64,000 nt of DNA from Rusavskia elegans (GCA_011316305.1 SAUG01000033.1:186001-250000); one strand, 5' to 3'. Shown: positions 21,005-32,370, numbered from the stretch's first letter. The notes: a model not told the origin generated them from the letters alone. Translations and numbers: made by a program.

Positions 21005-22169
21005 TTTTGGGGATTGAAAGGGGATTGAGGAGCTTGGTGTTGTTGCTGTGTGCTTTGGTAGAGGAGAGGGAAGTAGCTTGGACGTCGCTAATCTGGTTGT
21101 TCGACTGCTCAATTCATTTCGCTGGATTTAAGGAGGTTTTTTGAGCCTCTCGTCGTCGACGTTTGTCGTCCAAGGTCATCTTATTCCCGGCGCTACCGGA
21201 GATAAAGCGGCCCAAAAGCTTACGGTCGCCCGGACTAACGATAACGCACCCCTGAGAGCACTAGCGTATATTCTAGACTTTCGATGTCATCTCATTGCAT
21301 CAAATACAGCACACAATAGAGACCGCGCAGTAACCATCCAGCAAACTCTCAACCCCCTGCCTGGTATAGATTTAAGTCGGTACTCTGTAACGCTTCCTAC
21401 TTCGAGAAAGAACTGTACCGCAGGATATAGATATTTGTGGTAACGGAATTCTTAATCGAGGTATCGACTGCTGTATCTCTCATTGCGGTTATTCGTTGTC
21501 AGCACGCTATGGTCAGCATGCTGAGCGGGTTATGAGCAGGTTTACGATATATGATACGCTGATTGCGCGGGTTCGTGGTACAGGCTGATGTTATACCGTT
21601 TGGGCTATGTAAGTGACTTTTTTGATATTGCGAAATATGATTGAGCTGGAAGAGTACTGTTCATGAAGCTGGAATTGCTTTCTCTATATGCTTTAATTCA
21701 GAGAAACAGTTTCTCGTTGTGAAGAGTCAATAGTTGGAATTGTCAAGGGATACCTCACGGCTGGGAACAAGAAGCGGTGCTCTTGACAAGAATATGTAAA
21801 AGGATCCATGCACATGAGATATTGAGTGATGTATTGCAACAACAAAGCTCTGTCGTGTGGTCATTCGACGAGGAGGTCAAATAACCGATACTTGGAGAGG
21901 CAAGCGACTACGCAAGTAAAGCGGTCGATATCTCGAACAACGAGCGAATCCGTCAGGACGCCATGGAGTCGATGCCTCGAATGACCGGTAAATCTACAAG
22001 CAGGTCGGACAATCGATACATCGAGCAATAAGGACAAGCGTATCGAAGGCCGCACCAGTACAGGGGATGATCTTCTTCGATCGTCAAACCTGCAGAAGTG
22101 AACCGGAACGCCAGCCTGGCAGTAAAACACCACATACGCTAGACCAGTATTCTTCACCGAAAGGGCAAA
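21005..22169. other. Intergenic region
   Basis: About 1.2 kb without a credible gene. A minus frame at 21861-22157 is Arg/Ser-rich and unsupported. Short repeated CGATAC/GATAT strings occur near 21890-22040, without clear periodicity. Confidence 0.45.
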
Positions 22170-22976
22170 TCAGCATCCACGGGCCACCGTGCCCTCGCCA
22201 TCACCAATCTCGGCACGAAAGATCAACCTATGGTCACCCTCCTCCCACTTTCGTTCAAAAATGATGCCATCCGCAAAAGCCTTGCAGATATTCCGCACAC
22301 GGGTCCGCTCATTTTGCCCCTCCGGTGGGTCGATGGACGAGTAAGCATATCTGAGCTTCCAAGATCCATCTCTCGACATGGCGAACATGAGAAAATTGTT
22401 AATAGGATCATTAGGTGGGATGCCTTTCTCGCTGGACCAGCACTGTCTATCGAGTCAGTGGATCGATGTCTCAGGCTTAGTAGAGGTAGCGAGTGACATA
22501 CGGATATGCATCGACGTCCCCGTTCGATGTAGAAATCGACCTTGCGGGTAACCACGTTCAAACGCCGGAGGTCGACAAATTTATATGTGTCGACGTCAAG
22601 AAACTTAGCCAAAGCGTTGTGGGGGGATTTGTAGAGAAATGTGGCGATGGCATCAATGACGTTGAGGTTTTCCTGCATCGTACTTGGCTGGAGGCGGTCG
22701 TCGATGATTTTCGGGTGCCCTGACGGAGTTGAAGCGGCAAGTAATCTGGTGTCGATGTACTGGACCATTTTGGGATGCGCTCCTTGGATTTTAGATAGCG
22801 AAAAGTTGCAATGCTGGGTGGTGATAATATGTAGCGACTGGTGCTGTTTGCGTGACGTTTAAATCAAGAGTGTGCTCAGAATCGAGCGAGATAAAGACGG
22901 TGGTCTGGCAGGAGCCTATGAGTCAAGCAAGGGGTACCAAATAAGCAAGCTTTGTACCTTCAATCGCCTTTGACAT
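22170..22976 (-). pseudogene. Unrecognised gene, probably frameshifted
   Basis: Minus-strand segments read as one protein but in changing frames: 22976-22958 plus 22915 onward (MSKAIEG then SCQTTVFISLDSEHTLDLNV to HHPALQLFAI, stop near 22784), then in another frame from about 22798 (SKIQGAHPKMVQYIDTRLL to KVDFYIE near 22525), then after an intron (22501 to about 22447) WSSEKGIPPNDPINNFLMF to the stop at 22170. A single-base change near 22790 and another near 22520 would restore continuity. Alternatively, a 179-residue protein can be made from ATG 22768 using the acceptor at 22443 without any frameshift. I do not recognise the family. The neighbouring oxidoreductase is clearly broken, which favours decay. 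Confidence 0.5.
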
Positions 22977-23061
22977 TCTCGGATGTTTGCATGTTGGTTG
23001 ATAGCCTGGATATTAAAGTTGTCACGGGTAAGACGATTGCTCGAACTGTTGATCTTGTCGC

Positions 23062-23800
23062 TTAAGATTTTGATGAACTGGATCTTACTGGTAGACCAGC
23101 CTTGGTGTAAGTGGTGTCAATCATCTTCATTTGGCTGATACTGTCTTCGGCTTCGACCCAGACTCCAGATCCAGGTTTCCTGCGAATCTTAGCTACGAAT
23201 TCCTCAAGTTGAAAGCGATAGCTTGTCCAGGAATCAACCCCCTTGTCTCCTGCATAATCCTTGCCATATGCGATCTCGGTCCATTGCTTCACAGTCTTTC
23301 CGTCGGATTTGGTGCGCACAGTATGCTTGTTTTCGAAGTCTATCCTATGATAGAAGAAGGCGAAGCTCCAAGCCCACATGGTTACCGCCTTGGTAACGAG
23401 ATGCTCCTGATCCGAGGGCAAGTCACCCTCCACGACGACCTCACGATGTCTAATCGTAAGCTTCGGTAGCGCGGTTGTTGGAATTTCAATGGTCAAATGC
23501 CACGAGTAACCTCCATCTGCCATCATATCCGCTTCGATCGAGCCAACCGCATCGTTTGCGAATCGCCTCCATGTGCCATGGAAAGCTCGGGATCTTGTAC
23601 TTTTTGGCGTACGCAGCCGCTTTCTTCCCATCCCGTGCTGCGACTACCGCGATGATAACGCCTGGATGGGTCTTTGCAGCTGTGACGAGTGCCACGGGGG
23701 CGATGTCAGTTAATCCGAAGCGGATGGCATCGCCTCGTTTTGGGACTTCTCTCGGGTAGCTGGCCTCGTCGTTCCTCCTGATAAAAGGATGCGATTCCAA
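23062..23800 (-). pseudogene. Gfo/Idh/MocA-type oxidoreductase, internally deleted
   Basis: The minus strand from 23800 gives the N-terminal Rossmann part IRFGLTDIAPVALVTAAKTH then AVVAARDGKKAAAYAKKYKI, the start of NAD(P)-dependent Gfo/Idh/MocA (dihydrodiol dehydrogenase-like) enzymes. The usual glycine-rich turn is shortened (FGLTDIAP). Directly after, at about 23590, the sequence jumps in another frame to the C-terminal half: GSIEADMMADGGYSWHLTIE, PKLTIRHREVVVEGDLP, SGVWVEAEDSISQMKMIDTT and a normal end TYTKAGLPVR. The middle, including the EKP motif and the dimer-forming start of the C-terminal domain, is absent. No intron can supply it. I infer a deletion of several hundred bases and a frame change, so the gene is dead. 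Confidence 0.8.
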
Positions 23801-24748
23801 ACATCATTCATGCAATGTGACGTTAGCTGGACGCAATGCAACAACAATAGCCAGTGTATGATGATTGGATGAAGACGATACGTGTGGACAACAGCAATAC
23901 TTGAGACTGAGTCAAGCGTGTTTAATACTCACTGCCTTGCACATCAATGAAACCGTCGGTCGTATTGATGCCTAACACCGGGACAGAAGGTGCCTTGTTA
24001 ACGGCTAGTCAACGATGATTGAAGCCCTAGCCCTATTCTTGGCACTCAGATAGAAAATTCTGCACCTCCTAATACATAAAGTACTATCGTAGCTTAATGC
24101 ACACATATCTATATTCTGCGTTTAACAGTCCATACCGATGTGGTCTCTCATCTATTGTTCACTGTTGTCTGCTTCTCAGCTTACAAAGTCTATCAAAGGA
24201 GCCTTGCCCCGACCCTGTGGCCCTAATAAATCTACGAGCATTCTCTTGCGAGATGTTCTATATTGTTCTGATAAAATGGCAGGGTCGATTGAAGCGTCAA
24301 GGATAGCTGCCCTCAACCGAAGCAGAGCACTAGTGACTGGAAATTCGTCCTAAAAAGCTCTGTATCTCATCTGGATTTCCCGAGCAGCTTCGGATGCTTG
24401 CAAATGGATGGTCTCATTAAAATCACGTTGATCCTGATACTTGTGGTTAATGCCCGCAGATCTCGTCACTCCAAGGGTACGATCTGGATTAACTACGGAG
24501 CCAAGAGTTACCGGAACCAGACATCCGAATCAGGCATCAGCCGTGATTGCCCCATGAGGAATAGTTCACGATGAGAGACCTAATTTGCTCATCGGATTCA
24601 GCGTGAGTATAAGGCCTCGTCAACCTACAGAGTCTGATTCTCAAGTAATCCAAAGTCACTTTAAAAGTCCATTGGCGTCTCATAGTCTTCGTCTCATATA
24701 TCTACTTTCATCTGACCACTTCAATGATCGATCTTTTCCTATAACAGT
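23801..24748. other. Intergenic region
   Basis: About 950 bases; frames present are short and unlike known proteins. Likely promoter of the kinase gene in its last 150 bases (C/T-rich, CTCATAGTCTTCGTCTC). Confidence 0.5.
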
Positions 24749-26077
24749 ATGGATATTCCCAAATTTGTAAGAGAGGTTCTGGATGGTGAGAAAGTCGCAA
24801 AATATCGTATGGGTGGCTACCATCCCACTCACATCGGCGACACATACAAGCAAGGCAGGTACAAAATCCTGCACAAGCTAGGATCAGGTGGTTATGGGAC
24901 TGTGTGGCTTGCTCGAGACACGGAGGCGAAGCGTTACGTCGCACTGAAAATCATCGTTGCGAATGATAAATCGGGGAAGCTCGAGCTAAAGTGGTTCAAG
25001 TACCTCGCAAGACAACAATCAAAGCATCCTGGAAAGCAGCATCTTCTGATGCTCCTCGACCACTTCAAATTGTCAGGGCCACATGGCATCCATACTTGCT
25101 TGGTGCTGCCATTCTTGGGTCCTTGCGTCCGTCACCATGCAGCGTCGTACATCTCGGGAATACTCGACCACAGGATTGCACGGCGCGTCGCTACTCAACT
25201 AAGCGAAAGTCTCGCATACCTGCATTCGCTGGGTATCGGCCATGGAGGTTCGTATACTGCTGCAGACCCCTGTTGTCCCTTGCTAATGATGCACCCAGAT
25301 TGCCACACTAAAAATATAGTCTTCAGACTGCAGGGTATTGAAGCTTGGACAGAAGATGACATCTACGAAGTTTTCGGCCGGCCTAGGTGCCAATTCATCG
25401 AAGAGAACTGCTTGTGCCAAGCCTGCATGAAGAGCGCAAATTACATCGTTCAACCCATCGACATGTCACGGATGGACAGTAAATACATCTCGGACGACAT
25501 TGTACTCATTGATTACGGACTCTCTTTCCGCCTAGACAATCCTCCGTCGTGGATCGGAACAATAACCAATTATCTCGCCCCAGAAATCGTATTCGAATGT
25601 CAAGTCAGCAAAGCTTCCGACATCTGGGCTCTAGGTTGCGTCATCTACGAGCTCTTTACTGGTCTGCCATTATTCGAACACGACCAATCTGTCGACAAAG
25701 TCTTAGCACAAATGGTACCGATCCTAGGGTTGTTCCCGTCGAAATGGTGGCGTTGGGACACACGTAGCGAGTGCTTAGGCCCCAATCAATTCCATGACAT
25801 CTGGAAACAAAACGACGAACCAGTTTTGTCCACGTCAGTTTCCATCAATCCTCTCGATACTCGGATCCGCTCCAAGCGGAAATTCAGAAATAACGACATC
25901 AGCCTTCTAGCACTGAACCCATCGCCCCACCTTCAATTATCGAACCGAGGAGCAGCGGCGCTGGCTGAGCTTTTGGGAAGCATGCTATGCTATTCTTCCC
26001 ATCGACGCATCTCAGCCGATCAAGTGCTTCAGCACAGGTTCTTGAGGCCTGACTGTGTGCGGATGTTCAAGTGTTAA
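24749..26077 (+). CDS. SRPK-like serine/threonine protein kinase
   Basis: Two exons, 24749-25247 and 25299-26077, give 425 residues. The 51-nt intron is a multiple of three and has no stop, so the unspliced frame is also open (442 residues); splicing is needed to make the catalytic loop HGDCHTKN from GIGHG|DCHTKNIVF. Kinase marks: glycine loop LGSGGYGTV (about 44-52), VALK with Lys67, metal site DYG (ISDDIVLIDYGLS) in place of DFG, GTITNYLAPE, and SKASDIWALGCVIYELFTG. The split kinase with a Cys/charged insert between HGD and DYG and the YHP near the N-terminus (GGYHPTHIGDTY) is the pattern of fungal SRPK-type kinases. Substrate unknown. Confidence 0.88.
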   Translation: MDIPKFVREVLDGEKVAKYRMGGYHPTHIGDTYKQGRYKILHKLGSGGYGTVWLARDTEAKRYVALKIIVANDKSGKLELKWFKYLARQQSKHPGKQHLLMLLDHFKLSGPHGIHTCLVLPFLGPCVRHHAASYISGILDHRIARRVATQLSESLAYLHSLGIGHGGSYTAADPCCPLLMMHPDCHTKNIVFRLQGIEAWTEDDIYEVFGRPRCQFIEENCLCQACMKSANYIVQPIDMSRMDSKYISDDIVLIDYGLSFRLDNPPSWIGTITNYLAPEIVFECQVSKASDIWALGCVIYELFTGLPLFEHDQSVDKVLAQMVPILGLFPSKWWRWDTRSECLGPNQFHDIWKQNDEPVLSTSVSINPLDTRIRSKRKFRNNDISLLALNPSPHLQLSNRGAAALAELLGSMLCYSSHRRISADQVLQHRFLRPDCVRMFKC

Positions 26078-27250
26078 AGGATATGACGATAATTTGTCGG
26101 ACCATGATACGGGTATTCCTGTACTAGGCCACATCAAAGACTCCTGTATATTTGGATAATTTCAGATTTCGGTGCCCGGTGGACCAGTGGCCCGGTGAGC
26201 AAATCAAGCGTTGGTACACCAGCATCGAATACACGGTAGCAGAACTGGTACCCGAGTTTGTTGGACGCAAACAGTGTATATAGATAGTGTATACTGAATT
26301 ACGACAACAAAGACATTTTCAAATCATCCTTTCCATTAGCCCGCGGGACAGTCAATAGGTTGTACCTCTCATGGCAAGTAACTCAATTGCCATACCCATG
26401 CAAATACAATTCGAGACTCGCTGCACAGATACTATACAAACATAGTCTGCTCTTTCCGCGTCTCAAATCAGGATGTAGTAACCCGCACAAGCACCGTTGT
26501 CGTGAGAAGAATTAGTAGGTGGCTGAAAGGTACGCAATATCAATCTGCCGGTTTCTGACTTCCATCACATTCACTTCCTTAAGTCACCTCCAAAAATTAT
26601 GCTTATACTCATCCATATATCCTCAGGCACCTAGTATCCATTGTATGAGGCTCAATACGGTAAAAGCAATTGTATACTCCGCCTATTTCAATCCCAACAT
26701 CTCTACGATCCCAAGCAAGATTCTCATTTTCCGACTCCAATGTTGAGATTTCGTACGCCACAAATCACTCATATAATCTACCATGCGAATCCAAAAGAGA
26801 TGATTCGTAATTCGACTAGTTGCCTATAAAGTACTGTGGTTCCTGTTAGCGATACGATTGACTCTGATTCAATTTCCCCAGAAATCACGTCTTCATTCAC
26901 TTATTTTTTATCCACGGGGTCCGTCTAGCCTTATCTCACAATCCAAGCCCCTCCTCTTCTCCACACTCAACATCCAAATATACTAAGACCACCAATATCA
27001 CCTCTGTACAGGCGGGGTAGAATCTTACATGCATACAGCCGGCCTGTGTCCTGCATCGAGCAGCCAACCGTTGTGCAATCCATGACCGTCATACCCATGC
27101 AACCCACCTCTCCAACCAGATGCGTGATCACGCGTGTTGTGGAGCCCACCCAGCGTGACCCTATGATGTAACCTACCCCTGACCGTCACCAGTTTGAGCG
27201 TACCGAGACATCACTCATCGCTCCCAAGTCAAAGTTTGATAAGATTATTG
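26078..27250. other. Intergenic region between convergent kinase and F-box genes
   Basis: About 1.2 kb between genes facing each other. Only short frames (26519-26746, 26967-27149) without recognisable content. Confidence 0.5.
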
Positions 27251-28672
27251 CTAGTCCTCCCATGGATCCCAGCAATCCCTATAAGGTTTCCGACGAGGCG
27301 TGTGCGTCCAGCTAACCTCGTTGTCGAAGTCAGTCCTCACAACGGTCGCTCGTGAGGAGTCACCGAGCCATAGTTCCTCCAACTCCGGCAACATTGCAAA
27401 TGCCATTTGAGCGACCCTCTCCCCTGCGTCGACCCGTTTCTTCTCTACGTTCTTCCGTATCATCTGTCCGTCTGGGCCGAAGAAGGGTCCGTTCGGGCCG
27501 AAGTAGGCGGCATCACAATATGGCGGATTGAACCCAACCTTTAGATCTGCAGCGTGAGCGAGAGCAAGGGTTTTAAGATTCCCAAAGCGGCTAAGCGTTG
27601 GCAGCAAAGTTTCAATGCCGTTCTGATAGCGAGCTAGCGGTATGGCCAAGCTTTCAATTCCAGCCATTGCTTGATACACGGCTTTCAATCGCGCTTCTGA
27701 GACACTGTCATATATTTCAATATGTCGCAAACGCTTCGCTTTACCCGCGGCTTCGATGAGATCTATACTGTGCTGATGGCTGTACTTGCAGTTGCCAGCC
27801 GAATGCAACCAGCGCCAACCACAAGTCGAGATGACTTCAACGTTAGGACACTTGGCTATGATCCAGTCCATGTGCGGTCCTAGCACAAGCGTACGTACGC
27901 TTTGAAAGCTAGTACTCGAAGCCTCGAATGTTGTTCTGAAGATATCCGTATGATAGTCTGGAATAATAAGTGTGAGATTCTTGAGTTTTATTAGGCTTGA
28001 TAAAGTGTCAAGTAGTCCAGGCGCTAATCGTTCTGGTGGTTCCGGTCCTTTGTAATTGAAACCCCCCTCGAGTTCTTCCAGCGGAGTACGCCCAATAGAG
28101 AGCTCCATCGTAAAATTCTTGGCATGCACACGTACAGCCTCACATTTGGCTATACTGTCAATTTTCCGAAGTGCATCACACCAGTCCTCATCTTTGCCAA
28201 TCTGAATACTCTTGTATATTGCAGGCGCAGCCAGATGCCGCAAGCGCCTGTTGGTCATTGACAGCGCCAGGAGCGGACCCAACAGCCGTGGACGAGGAAT
28301 GAGCGATAGTGGAGACGCAATACCATTCTTGACTTCGGAGAATTTCCGGAAGGGGTTTTTTTGACTGTCTTGATTGTCGAAGAACCGGGATTTTCGCTCG
28401 GTAACGGGGGAGGATTGTATCACTGCTGCGATTATCTTCAGGAGCACATCATCGTTAAGACCATTAAGCGAAGGTTTCCCATCCCTTCTATGCTCGCGAT
28501 AGTTCATGTCTTTGATTGAAGCAACTGGACTGAAGACGATTAGGGGGAGAGTAATCATACAGAGGCCAAGTCGAAGGCTGTGATCAGGACTATCAGTGGG
28601 AACCCCATTTTGGTGTGGTTTTGAGCGTTTGATGGTCTCTGTCGGAAGAAAGCTTGCGACAGTAAATGCCAT
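27251..28672 (-). CDS. F-box-like protein with degenerate leucine-rich region
   Basis: A single uninterrupted frame of 473 residues. Residues about 69-155 contain an F-box-like pattern split by an insert: SLNGLNDDVLLKIIAAVIQS, then LLALSMTNRRLRHLAAPAIY. Downstream are repeated leucine-rich strings typical of fungal F-box proteins (LIKLKNLTLIIPDYH, KAKRLRHIEIYDSV, LPTLSRFGNLKTLALAHAA, MLPELEELWLGD). Such proteins are usually SCF substrate receptors; the target is unknown. The 55 residues before MNYREHRRDGKPSL are hydrophobic and atypical; the true start could be the ATG at 28507. No intron needed. Confidence 0.7.
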   Translation of the reverse strand: MAFTVASFLPTETIKRSKPHQNGVPTDSPDHSLRLGLCMITLPLIVFSPVASIKDMNYREHRRDGKPSLNGLNDDVLLKIIAAVIQSSPVTERKSRFFDNQDSQKNPFRKFSEVKNGIASPLSLIPRPRLLGPLLALSMTNRRLRHLAAPAIYKSIQIGKDEDWCDALRKIDSIAKCEAVRVHAKNFTMELSIGRTPLEELEGGFNYKGPEPPERLAPGLLDTLSSLIKLKNLTLIIPDYHTDIFRTTFEASSTSFQSVRTLVLGPHMDWIIAKCPNVEVISTCGWRWLHSAGNCKYSHQHSIDLIEAAGKAKRLRHIEIYDSVSEARLKAVYQAMAGIESLAIPLARYQNGIETLLPTLSRFGNLKTLALAHAADLKVGFNPPYCDAAYFGPNGPFFGPDGQMIRKNVEKKRVDAGERVAQMAFAMLPELEELWLGDSSRATVVRTDFDNEVSWTHTPRRKPYRDCWDPWED

Positions 28673-30078
28673 ATTAGCACATGGAAAGAAGGGTCCTGTT
28701 TGGGCTCACGCGAATTTCGCTATGTGATCAATGAAGAGAAGCAAAAGCTGGGTGTTTCGATAGAAATTTAGGCAGCCATGTCAGCCTGTAAGCTAGCTAA
28801 CACGTGACCGTGGAATTAGTTCCGCGAAAAGGGGCGAAGGGAAAAGGGGGTGTCTTTATAATTTGCCTATATCCCTAGGATCCTTGGTATTCCGTTCTGC
28901 CCATTACTAAGTTTGGAGACTGACTTGCATGTAAGGAAACGCCTCGCTTGAACCGTTCTACAACAGTTTAGATGCCTGCGGCCCTGCAGGAATGAAAAGT
29001 CGCTTCGCTGAATGTTTGCCAATTGTTGTTGGTACTGGGCAACTTATACAGGAATACAAAGCGGCCACCAAGCTTGGTAATATAAGCGGTGCTTATTTTT
29101 CCACGCAATGTCCAATCTTTGAGAATAGCATAAGACGTCTAAGATTCATGGTTGTTTAAAGTCTGTATAGACAAATACATTTGTCGACGGGACCAGAGTG
29201 GATGACCAGGACGGGGATAGAGACAGAATACGCCCGTATAAAGCAATTAAAACAGTACAAAACCCTCCATACCCCCTCTGAAGTTGCAATCGTGCGGACG
29301 AAAGAATCAAAGACAAGTCAAAGACAATACGTATGTACCAGGAGTCCAGATTATGCATATGTTTTAGAAAGGAATATCCCTACTCATGGAAAGAACGTTG
29401 TAGTAGTAGCAAAGACTCACTGCTTCAGACATCAGGGTAGTCGCAACAAAGATCGGAGAGCCGAGCGTCAGGCCTGCCGCTCTTAACGAGCCTTGGAGTA
29501 CAATGCCTGGGCTTTTCCTTACTCCTGGGCACGTGAAAGTTGGACCGGTTCTCAACCTTTATGGTGGCGGTTACGGTGTCCACCAAGCGCCATCATTGGT
29601 CCCACCACCTGGATGTCACTCAATCCTTCTGGAACCGGATTTGTCGGGCCTGCTACCAAGCAGTCTATAGTATGCCCATTTCATCTGCTGTGTTTGGGCG
29701 TTAGCTTGCAAGGTGCGGTCACGAAAGATATTGAGCTGAGAAGTATGGCTTAAGTAGGTACTTTAGAAACTCGATTGGTATCTATAATGATCGACGTGGC
29801 GGTGACATCCTCACACAATATTGGGCCCCTGAACTTGCTCCAAGCAGCGAGCGGTGGGGTGATTGCGGTTTTACGAATCCAACCCCACGGTCAAGATCTT
29901 CGTGCAAGATCAATTGCTTAGACCACACCACCATCAAATAAGATAGGCAGTGGTCTATAGTTAACATCAAATGTTTCTGACACCCCGAACCCGAAGTTCG
30001 CGCAATTGAGGGGTTGCAGTGAATTAATGTTGAAGAATCAACAAATACTCACATCCTCACTTGACCTCCTCCAACACC
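28673..30078. other. Intergenic region
   Basis: About 1.4 kb upstream of the F-box gene and of the broken gene at 30079. No supportable gene. The right end (29966-30066) is repeated at 30925-31022. Confidence 0.5.
29966..30066 (+). repeat. Direct repeat, copy 1 (upstream of broken gene)
   Basis: Begins ATCAAATGTTTCTGA and ends CTCACTTGACC, just before the ATG at 30079. Copy 2 lies 959 bases downstream. Shared strings include GAAGTTCGCGCA, TTGAGG, AGAATCAAC and CACTTGACC; the copies are clearly diverged. Confidence 0.75.
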
Positions 30079-30733
30079 ATGGCTACCACCGACCCAGACA
30101 AAACAATGGCAGCACCATCCCATCAAACGGAGGACAGCGCGCAAAACAGTGTCCAAGATAGTCAGCCAGACGGAACGACCTCTCCCGAATCGCCATTGAT
30201 CGTCCCCATCAAAACCCAACACGAAATAATGAGAGATTCCTTCCTCAGCGTCAAGGATTCCTATCCCAGCTCTCCAGCACTCAAACTACCGGATCCTCAA
30301 AAACGAAAAGCGCTCTCCTAGGGTAAAATCTTTTCCCTCTTTCCCATTTACTCTCTCCACATGTACAACAGTCTACTAACAAAACTTCTTTGGCGATCAG
30401 TTCCTAACCTTCGACTTCGATCCCACGAGCAGCGACCAGGCCACCATGCTCGCTGTCCACCTCACCCTGACCTCGCATTGCTCCGCGATGGAACACCTCC
30501 GCCCTCTTATCTTTCAGCGCAACAAAGATGCCGAAGCCCTTTACTAATTTCACGGGCTCGAACTGCTCTGCGATCACGAAATCTCAGCCCGTATGTGGCA
30601 AGAGCAGATGAGAGTTTTGCAGTTGAAAGCCGGGCATTGGACGGAAGAATTGTCGCAGCTCAAGGAATTGGCTCGGCCTGGTTATCGCTACGGGAGCTTT
30701 GATGGGGAGGCGTGGGGAAAGCTTGATCATTGA
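30079..30733 (+). pseudogene. Broken small gene of unknown function
   Basis: From ATG 30079 the frame codes MATTDPDKTMAAPSHQTED and on to KLPDPQKRKALS, then TAG at 30319-30321 just before a donor-like GGTAAAAT. After CAG at 30398-30400 a second coding stretch reads FLTFDFDPTSSDQATMLAVH, then RPLIFQRNKDAEALY, TAA at 30545-30547, and continues in the same frame as FHGLELLCDHEISARMWQEQ to GSFDGEAWGKLDH, TGA at 30731-30733. Both stops differ from Gln codons by one C-to-T change. The splice phase between the halves does not fit cleanly, so more damage is likely. Alternatively, the first 80 residues alone could be a real small protein. Family not recognised. Confidence 0.55.
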
Positions 30734-32370
30734 AAGGGAATGTTGTGGTATTGCCATGCTTGTGAGATGAATCTAGAACGATCAACAGGGAAGAGCTGTC
30801 GTTCGGTTTTATCGATCGCTTGAATACCTCACTTGAATGCTCAGGTTTAGGTCACCTCCTTACCTATCATCTTTCATTACGCCCTCCTACTACCGACCTA
30901 AAAGCACGGTAATCCATGAAGGATATCCAATGTTTCTGAAATGCTGATTTTGAAGTTCGCGCATTTGAGGAGTCGTAGTGAACGAGCTGGAAAGAATCAA
31001 CATTCACCAAGTTCACTTGACCCGCCGCCTTGCAACTGGCTCATTCCACAATCAACTTCCACCGCATGACATACTGATTAGAATAAATGCCTCTTCTAGC
31101 CAGGCCGACTGTGCCATGCTTGTGCGGCCAGCAGATATCTTACCGGTCGAAGAAATCTAGAGTACTATTCCTATACCGTAAAAACGCTCGGTATTATTGT
31201 AAACAAGATGCAAGAGTGGTGCCCATATACATGAAGTACTTTCTTCATTCCATTCCAGGGACGTCGTCTGGGTCCCAAGAGCAAATTCTCAAGGGACTAG
31301 GCGATGACATCAAGATGCATAGAGCTGCTCCTAACCAGGGCTCGTTCTCTAATTCCCTCCAGTGTTCCTGTCATGACTCTCTCAGCCCGAAAAGGCCGGA
31401 TAATTCTTTCCGAGGAACATCACGGAGCAGCGAATTGTTCAACGGTTCTACACCAAAGATCGATACTGTATCAGAGGCTCTCGAGACCGCACTCTAGTAT
31501 TGAACATGACATGCATTGTTGAGAGGGGTGTAGCTTGGAATTGGCAGATACCGTGTGGTTTTGATCTATCGTTGTATTACCTCCCCTGTTACGGCATCCA
31601 ATTCATGGGCTTGTCGTATTGACAGTCAGTTGCGACAAGGGCGTACAGCAGTGGTAACCTCGATGTATGACTACGAGACAAATAGTACTTAGACGCTGCC
31701 ATACCGCTAAATTAAATAAATGCTCGTTATTGGTGTGTAGCTTAGATTGCAGACAATCTCCAGCACCACAAGTCTGGCTGTATTCCTACAGTTGGCAGGG
31801 TGTGCAAGCGTTACCTCGATTGAGAACCATATCGCTGCATAAGATATGACCCTAGAATCGTTACAACATCTGGACGTTGCGCTTCGTAGTGGATCTCTCA
31901 ATTTTTCTCATTCGTCGACAGCCATTTTGTGGACACAGATCTGACAGATGTTGAGGCCCACACCAGCTATCCCAACCAATCGGATGGCTTGGACTTTCTT
32001 GAGTCTCTCACATTGGTAATAGAGCCGACTCATTGACATTTCTGTTGATAAATGAAAGGACTTAATCAGGCGAACCCTCTTTCTTTGACAGTGTAGTTGA
32101 TGCTCAATCAGTCTATCGATTTGGCAAGGTCTTCGTATCAGCCCCTTTGCTTGAGATGCGATTGCGTTATATCACGCCGCCTTGTTGGAAACTCCTGTGT
32201 GTGGGTGCTGACCTTGACGTTGCGAGAGCGAGTATTTGTCGGAACTCGCCAGTACTTCGACCAACTCGTAATAATCTACTGAAGCTATATCTTGGATATG
32301 GAGCGCCTTCCCCTTCTTCATAATATGAACAACGTTTCGAAATGGAGAAGGTAGATCTCAAGCATTCCCT
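30734..32370. other. Intergenic region with second copy of the direct repeat
   Basis: About 1.6 kb. Apart from copy 2 of the repeat at 30925-31022, frames at 31087-31522 and 31667-31901 are short and unlike known proteins. No gene supported. Confidence 0.5.
30925..31022 (+). repeat. Direct repeat, copy 2
   Basis: Begins ATCCAATGTTTCTGA and ends TTCACTTGACC; aligned by eye to 29966-30066. It is followed by sequence without an ATG-led frame comparable to 30079, so if the gene was duplicated too, its body is no longer visible. Confidence 0.75.

Noticed and set aside
20299..21144. Long plus-strand frame (281 codons) opposite APC15
   Set aside because: It is the mirror of the acidic, G/A-rich APC15 exon, giving Leu/Pro/His-rich nonsense; APC15 motifs and its intron lie on the other strand.
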